A DNA stretch of 64,000 nucleotides from the NCBI RefSeq assembly GCF_000719335.1, contig NZ_JOGB01000045.1, forward strand, positions 1 through 64,000, given 5' to 3'. Below, in pieces: positions 61,414 to 64,000 of this stretch. The notes beneath the pieces are model-generated. The model did not search any database. It had not been told where the DNA came from and saw nothing but the letters and a program-made list of their open reading frames with translations. The first letter of the stretch is position 1. Each line of letters opens with the position of its first letter. The translations under genes and the position numbers were made by a program. The stretch is from Streptomyces sp. NRRL S-87. Lineage in GTDB: Bacteria > Actinomycetota > Actinomycetes > Streptomycetales > Streptomycetaceae.

Positions 61414-62211
61414 ATGCCGATATCCAGCCAGGTACCCAGCCGAGCCGAACTCACCGACCACCTCGTCCGCACGCGGATCGCCGGCCAGGTCGCCACCCCG
61501 CGCGAGAACAACCTGAGCCACTACCGCAAGCTCGCGAACGGTGACCGCCACTACTGGCTGGGCCTGGACCTGGGCGACCGCTGGACCGACGAGCAGGACG
61601 TCCTCGCCGTCATGGCCGAGCGCTGCGGCGTCGTCGACGACCCCGACCACCGCGCCGGCCAGGACACCATCGACCCCGAGCTGACCGTCGCCGCCCTCGA
61701 CCGGCTCGCGGCCCGGCTGCGCAAGGCCGCCGTCGACAAGCAGAGCGTGCTGCTGGCCACCGGCCACCCGGGCGGCCTGCTCGACGTCCACCGCGCCACC
61801 GCCGACGCCCTGCGCGCGGCCGGCTGCGAGATCGTCCGCATCCCCGGGGGCCTGACCGCGGACGAGGCGCAGGTCTGGCAGTTCGCGGACGTCGCGGTGC
61901 TGGAGCGGGGCGCGACCCTGTGGCACACCCACTCGCCCGCCCCGATGGCCGCCATCCTCGACGGCCTCGCGGCCGAGGGCCGCCCCCAGCCCGACCTGGT
62001 CGTCGCCGACCACGGCTGGGCCGGCTGCGCGGGCCAGCGCGGTCTGGACTCCGTCGGCTACGCCGACTCCAACGACCCGGCCCTCTTCCTCGGCGAGTCC
62101 GAGGGCACCCTGCAGGTCGTCGTCCCCCTCGACGACCACGTCCGCGACCCGCGCTACTACGACCCGATGACGGCGTACCTCCTGCACGGGGCGGGGCTGC
62201 TGGAGGGGTAG
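61414..62211 (+). CDS. Conserved actinobacterial protein (possible phosphatase)
   Basis: 265 residues from ATG 61414 (ATG 61405 also in frame). Key stretches: RENNLSHYRKLANGDRHYWLGLDLGDRWT near the N-terminus, SVLLATGHPGGLLDVHRATADALRAAGCEIVRI (a SIS- or Rossmann-like loop), TLWHTHSPAPMAAILDGL and DLVVADHGWAGCAGQRGLDSVGYADSNDPALFLGE. Databases, as I recall, call such proteins phosphatase without proof. It follows the TetR gene by 77 bp on the same strand. Confidence 0.7.
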   Translation: MPISSQVPSRAELTDHLVRTRIAGQVATPRENNLSHYRKLANGDRHYWLGLDLGDRWTDEQDVLAVMAERCGVVDDPDHRAGQDTIDPELTVAALDRLAARLRKAAVDKQSVLLATGHPGGLLDVHRATADALRAAGCEIVRIPGGLTADEAQVWQFADVAVLERGATLWHTHSPAPMAAILDGLAAEGRPQPDLVVADHGWAGCAGQRGLDSVGYADSNDPALFLGESEGTLQVVVPLDDHVRDPRYYDPMTAYLLHGAGLLEG

Positions 62212-62312
62212 GGGCGCGGGGGCCTCTTGTGCCGCGCTCGCCCGTCCGGGTGAGGTGCGTTGTCCTCACGCCGCCGCGCGACCCCCTGGGTCGCCCCGCC
62301 GGAACGCTCTGA

Positions 62313-63182
62313 TCAGCGCGGGACGCGGACGACGCCCTCCTGGATGACCGTGACGGCCAGCTGCCCGTCCTGGGTCCAGATGCGGGCCTGGCCCAGGCCG
62401 CGGCCGCCGTGGGCGGTGGGGGACTCCTGGTCGTACAGCAGCCACTCGTCGGCCCGGAACGGCCGGTGGAACCACATCGCGTGGTCCAGCGAGGCCCCGA
62501 CCACGTCGCCGACCGCCCAGCCGCCGCGCCCGTGGGCGAGCAGGACGGCGTCGAGCAGCGTCATGTCGGAGACGTACGTCGCCAGGCAGGTGTGCAGCAG
62601 CGGGTCGTCGGCCAGCTTGCCGGCCGTACGGAACCAGACCTGCGAACGCGGCTCCACCGGCACGCCCACCGACCCCCACGGTGGCGTCGTGGCGTACCGC
62701 AGGTCGACCGCCCCGCGCGCCTCCAGCAGCCGCTCGACCGTGCCCGGGTCCCGGAAGACCTCCCGGTAGCGGGGCAGCGCCTCGGCGGCCGTCGGCAGCG
62801 ACTCGGGGTCCGGTGCCGCGGGCATGACGGCCTGGTGGTCCAGCCCCTCCTCGTACGTCTGGAACGACGCGGAGAGGTGGAAGATCGGGTGCCCGTGCTG
62901 CACCGCGACGACCCGGCGCGTGGTGAACGAGCGCCCGTCGCGGATCCGGTCCACGGAGTACACGATCGGCGCACCCGGGTCGCCGGGCCGCAGGAAGTAC
63001 GAGTGCAGCGAGTGCGCCGTGCGGTCGCCGGGCACCGTACGGCCGGCCGCGACCAGCGCCTGCGCCGCGACCTGCCCCCCGAAGACCCGCGGGATCAGAG
63101 CCGAACGGCTCAGCCCGCGGAAGATGTTCTCCTCGATCTGCTCGAGGTCGAGCAGATCGAGGAGGGAGCCCAGTGCGTCCAA
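62313..63182 (-). CDS. tesB: Acyl-CoA thioesterase II (TesB)
   Basis: 289 residues with the double hot-dog fold. LLDLLDLEQIEENIFRGLSR and RVFGGQVAAQALVAAGRTVP begin the first half; HSLHSYFLRPGDPGAPIVYSVDRIRDGRSFTTRRVVAVQHG is the diagnostic TesB block; SLDHAMWFHRPFRADEWLLY carries the second-half catalytic region. TTG 63182 is the only start near the family N-terminus (LDALGSLLDLL). It begins 5 bases after the acyl-CoA dehydrogenase stop, so the two are coupled. Confidence 0.9.
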   Translation of the reverse strand: MDALGSLLDLLDLEQIEENIFRGLSRSALIPRVFGGQVAAQALVAAGRTVPGDRTAHSLHSYFLRPGDPGAPIVYSVDRIRDGRSFTTRRVVAVQHGHPIFHLSASFQTYEEGLDHQAVMPAAPDPESLPTAAEALPRYREVFRDPGTVERLLEARGAVDLRYATTPPWGSVGVPVEPRSQVWFRTAGKLADDPLLHTCLATYVSDMTLLDAVLLAHGRGGWAVGDVVGASLDHAMWFHRPFRADEWLLYDQESPTAHGGRGLGQARIWTQDGQLAVTVIQEGVVRVPR

Positions 63183-63187
63183 GTGGA

Positions 63188-64000
63188 TTACAGGCCCATC
63201 GACTTGGCGATGATCGACTTCATGATCTCGCTGGTGCCGCCGTAGATGCGGTTGACGCGGTTGTCGGCGTACAGGCGCGCGATCGGGTACTCGTTCATGT
63301 AGCCGTAGCCACCGTGCAGCTGGAGGCAGCGGTCGATGACGCGGTGCGCGACCTCGGTGCAGAACAGCTTGGCGCTGGCGGCCTCGGCCGGGGTCAGCTC
63401 GCCCGCGTCCAGGGCCTCCAGGGCGCGGTCGGCGACGGCCTGGGCGGCGTCCACCTCGGCCTGGCAGGCGGCCAGCTCGAACTTGGTGTTCTGGAAGTGC
63501 GCGACCGGCTTGCCGAAGACGGTGCGGTCCGTCACGTACTGCTGGGCGAACCGGACGGCCGCGGCGGCCTGGGCGTACGCGCCGAAGGCGATGCCCCAGC
63601 GCTCGGACGCCAGGTTGTGGCCGAGGTAGTAGAAGCCCTTGCCCTCCTCGCCCAGCAGGTCCTCGACGGGGACCTTGACGTCGACGAACGCCAGCTCGGC
63701 GGTGTCGGACGTGCGCAGGCCCAGCTTGTCGAGCTTGCGGCCGATCGAGTAGCCCTCCGCCTTGGTGTCCACGGCGAACAGCGAGATGCCGAAGCGGCGG
63801 TCGTCCTCGCTCGGGGCGGAGGTACGGGCGCAGACGATCACGCGGTCGGCGTGCACGCCACCGGTGATGAAGGTCTTCGCGCCGTTGAGGACGTAGTGGG
63901 TGCCGTCCTCGGAGAGCTTGGCGGTGGTCTTCATGCCCGCGACGTCGGAGCCGGTGCCCGGCTCGGTCATCGCCAGCGCCCACATCTCCTCACCGGAGAC
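63188..64000 (-). CDS. Acyl-CoA dehydrogenase, partial (cut by window end)
   Basis: The N-terminal part lies beyond 64000; 270 residues are visible and the frame is open to the window edge. ALAMTEPGTGSDVAGMKTTAK and VLNGAKTFITGGVHADRVIV are the FAD/substrate motifs; LQLHGGYGYMNEYPIARLYADNRVNRIYGGTSEIM ends the domain. It is a second acyl-CoA dehydrogenase, distinct from the one at 54906-56066, coupled with a TesB thioesterase. Substrate unknown. Confidence 0.92.
   Translation of the reverse strand, partial: VSGEEMWALAMTEPGTGSDVAGMKTTAKLSEDGTHYVLNGAKTFITGGVHADRVIVCARTSAPSEDDRRFGISLFAVDTKAEGYSIGRKLDKLGLRTSDTAELAFVDVKVPVEDLLGEEGKGFYYLGHNLASERWGIAFGAYAQAAAAVRFAQQYVTDRTVFGKPVAHFQNTKFELAACQAEVDAAQAVADRALEALDAGELTPAEAASAKLFCTEVAHRVIDRCLQLHGGYGYMNEYPIARLYADNRVNRIYGGTSEIMKSIIAKSMGL

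Overview
The window is high-GC actinobacterial DNA, almost certainly from a Streptomyces chromosome core. The main reasons are an adpA gene next to oligoribonuclease, the complete desferrioxamine operon desABCD with DmdR-type iron boxes, a PAS-GGDEF-EAL protein of the CdgA type with a BldD-like box, several secreted chitinolytic enzymes with DasR-like sites, and the absence of TTA codons in the genes I checked. The gene order (cdgA ... orn-adpA ... glmS-hexosaminidase ... desDCBA-desE ... leucine-catabolism operon) resembles, from memory, the S. coelicolor region around SCO2770-SCO2830.

Layout. 1-11 kb: a truncated palindromic repeat, a chitin-active AA10 monooxygenase, an acyl-CoA ligase, tRNA-Lys, an IclR regulator, a luciferase-like monooxygenase, a GH18 chitinase, cdgA and a secreted metalloprotease. 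11-15.7 kb: a second, identical, inverted tRNA-Lys whose sequence overlaps the end of a CDS, then a GNAT enzyme, a histidine phosphatase and a PAP2 phosphatase. 15.7-20.1 kb: three overlapping genes for a PD-(D/E)XK nuclease with a likely Fe-S cysteine set, an unknown 540-residue protein and a superfamily 1 helicase. This looks like a split Dna2-like machine and is my best candidate for an undescribed system. 20-28.5 kb: an HTH/TPR regulator, small conserved proteins, a spermidine-synthase-like protein, a Uma2 nuclease, a PhzF protein and a two-component system. 28.6 kb: the complete copy of the palindromic repeat. 28.9-33.4 kb: a DUF5993/DsbB-like pair, an MFS exporter, and a MarR regulator divergent from an NAD(P)-binding oxidoreductase across a perfect 29-bp palindrome, then tRNA-His. 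33.5-35.4 kb: orn and adpA; this adpA has no TTA codon. 36-45 kb: a stress protein, an acetate-permease-family protein, glmS, a GH20 hexosaminidase and several small unknowns.

45.4-53 kb: desDCBA (minus strand, overlapping genes) and an upstream desE plus siderophore-reductase unit. Each unit has its own iron box. A large secreted Ig-like protein lies beyond. 54.9-60.6 kb: a four-gene leucine/isovalerate catabolic operon (acyl-CoA dehydrogenase, HMG-CoA lyase, biotin carboxylase and carboxyltransferase subunits) facing a TetR regulator across two 16-bp palindromes. 61.4-64 kb: a conserved possible phosphatase, a TesB-type thioesterase and an acyl-CoA dehydrogenase cut by the window end.

Two physiological themes link the genes: chitin/N-acetylglucosamine use (AA10, GH18, GH20, GlmS, with DasR-like sites) and iron acquisition (desferrioxamine synthesis, uptake, reduction). 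Developmental regulators (AdpA, CdgA) sit among them.
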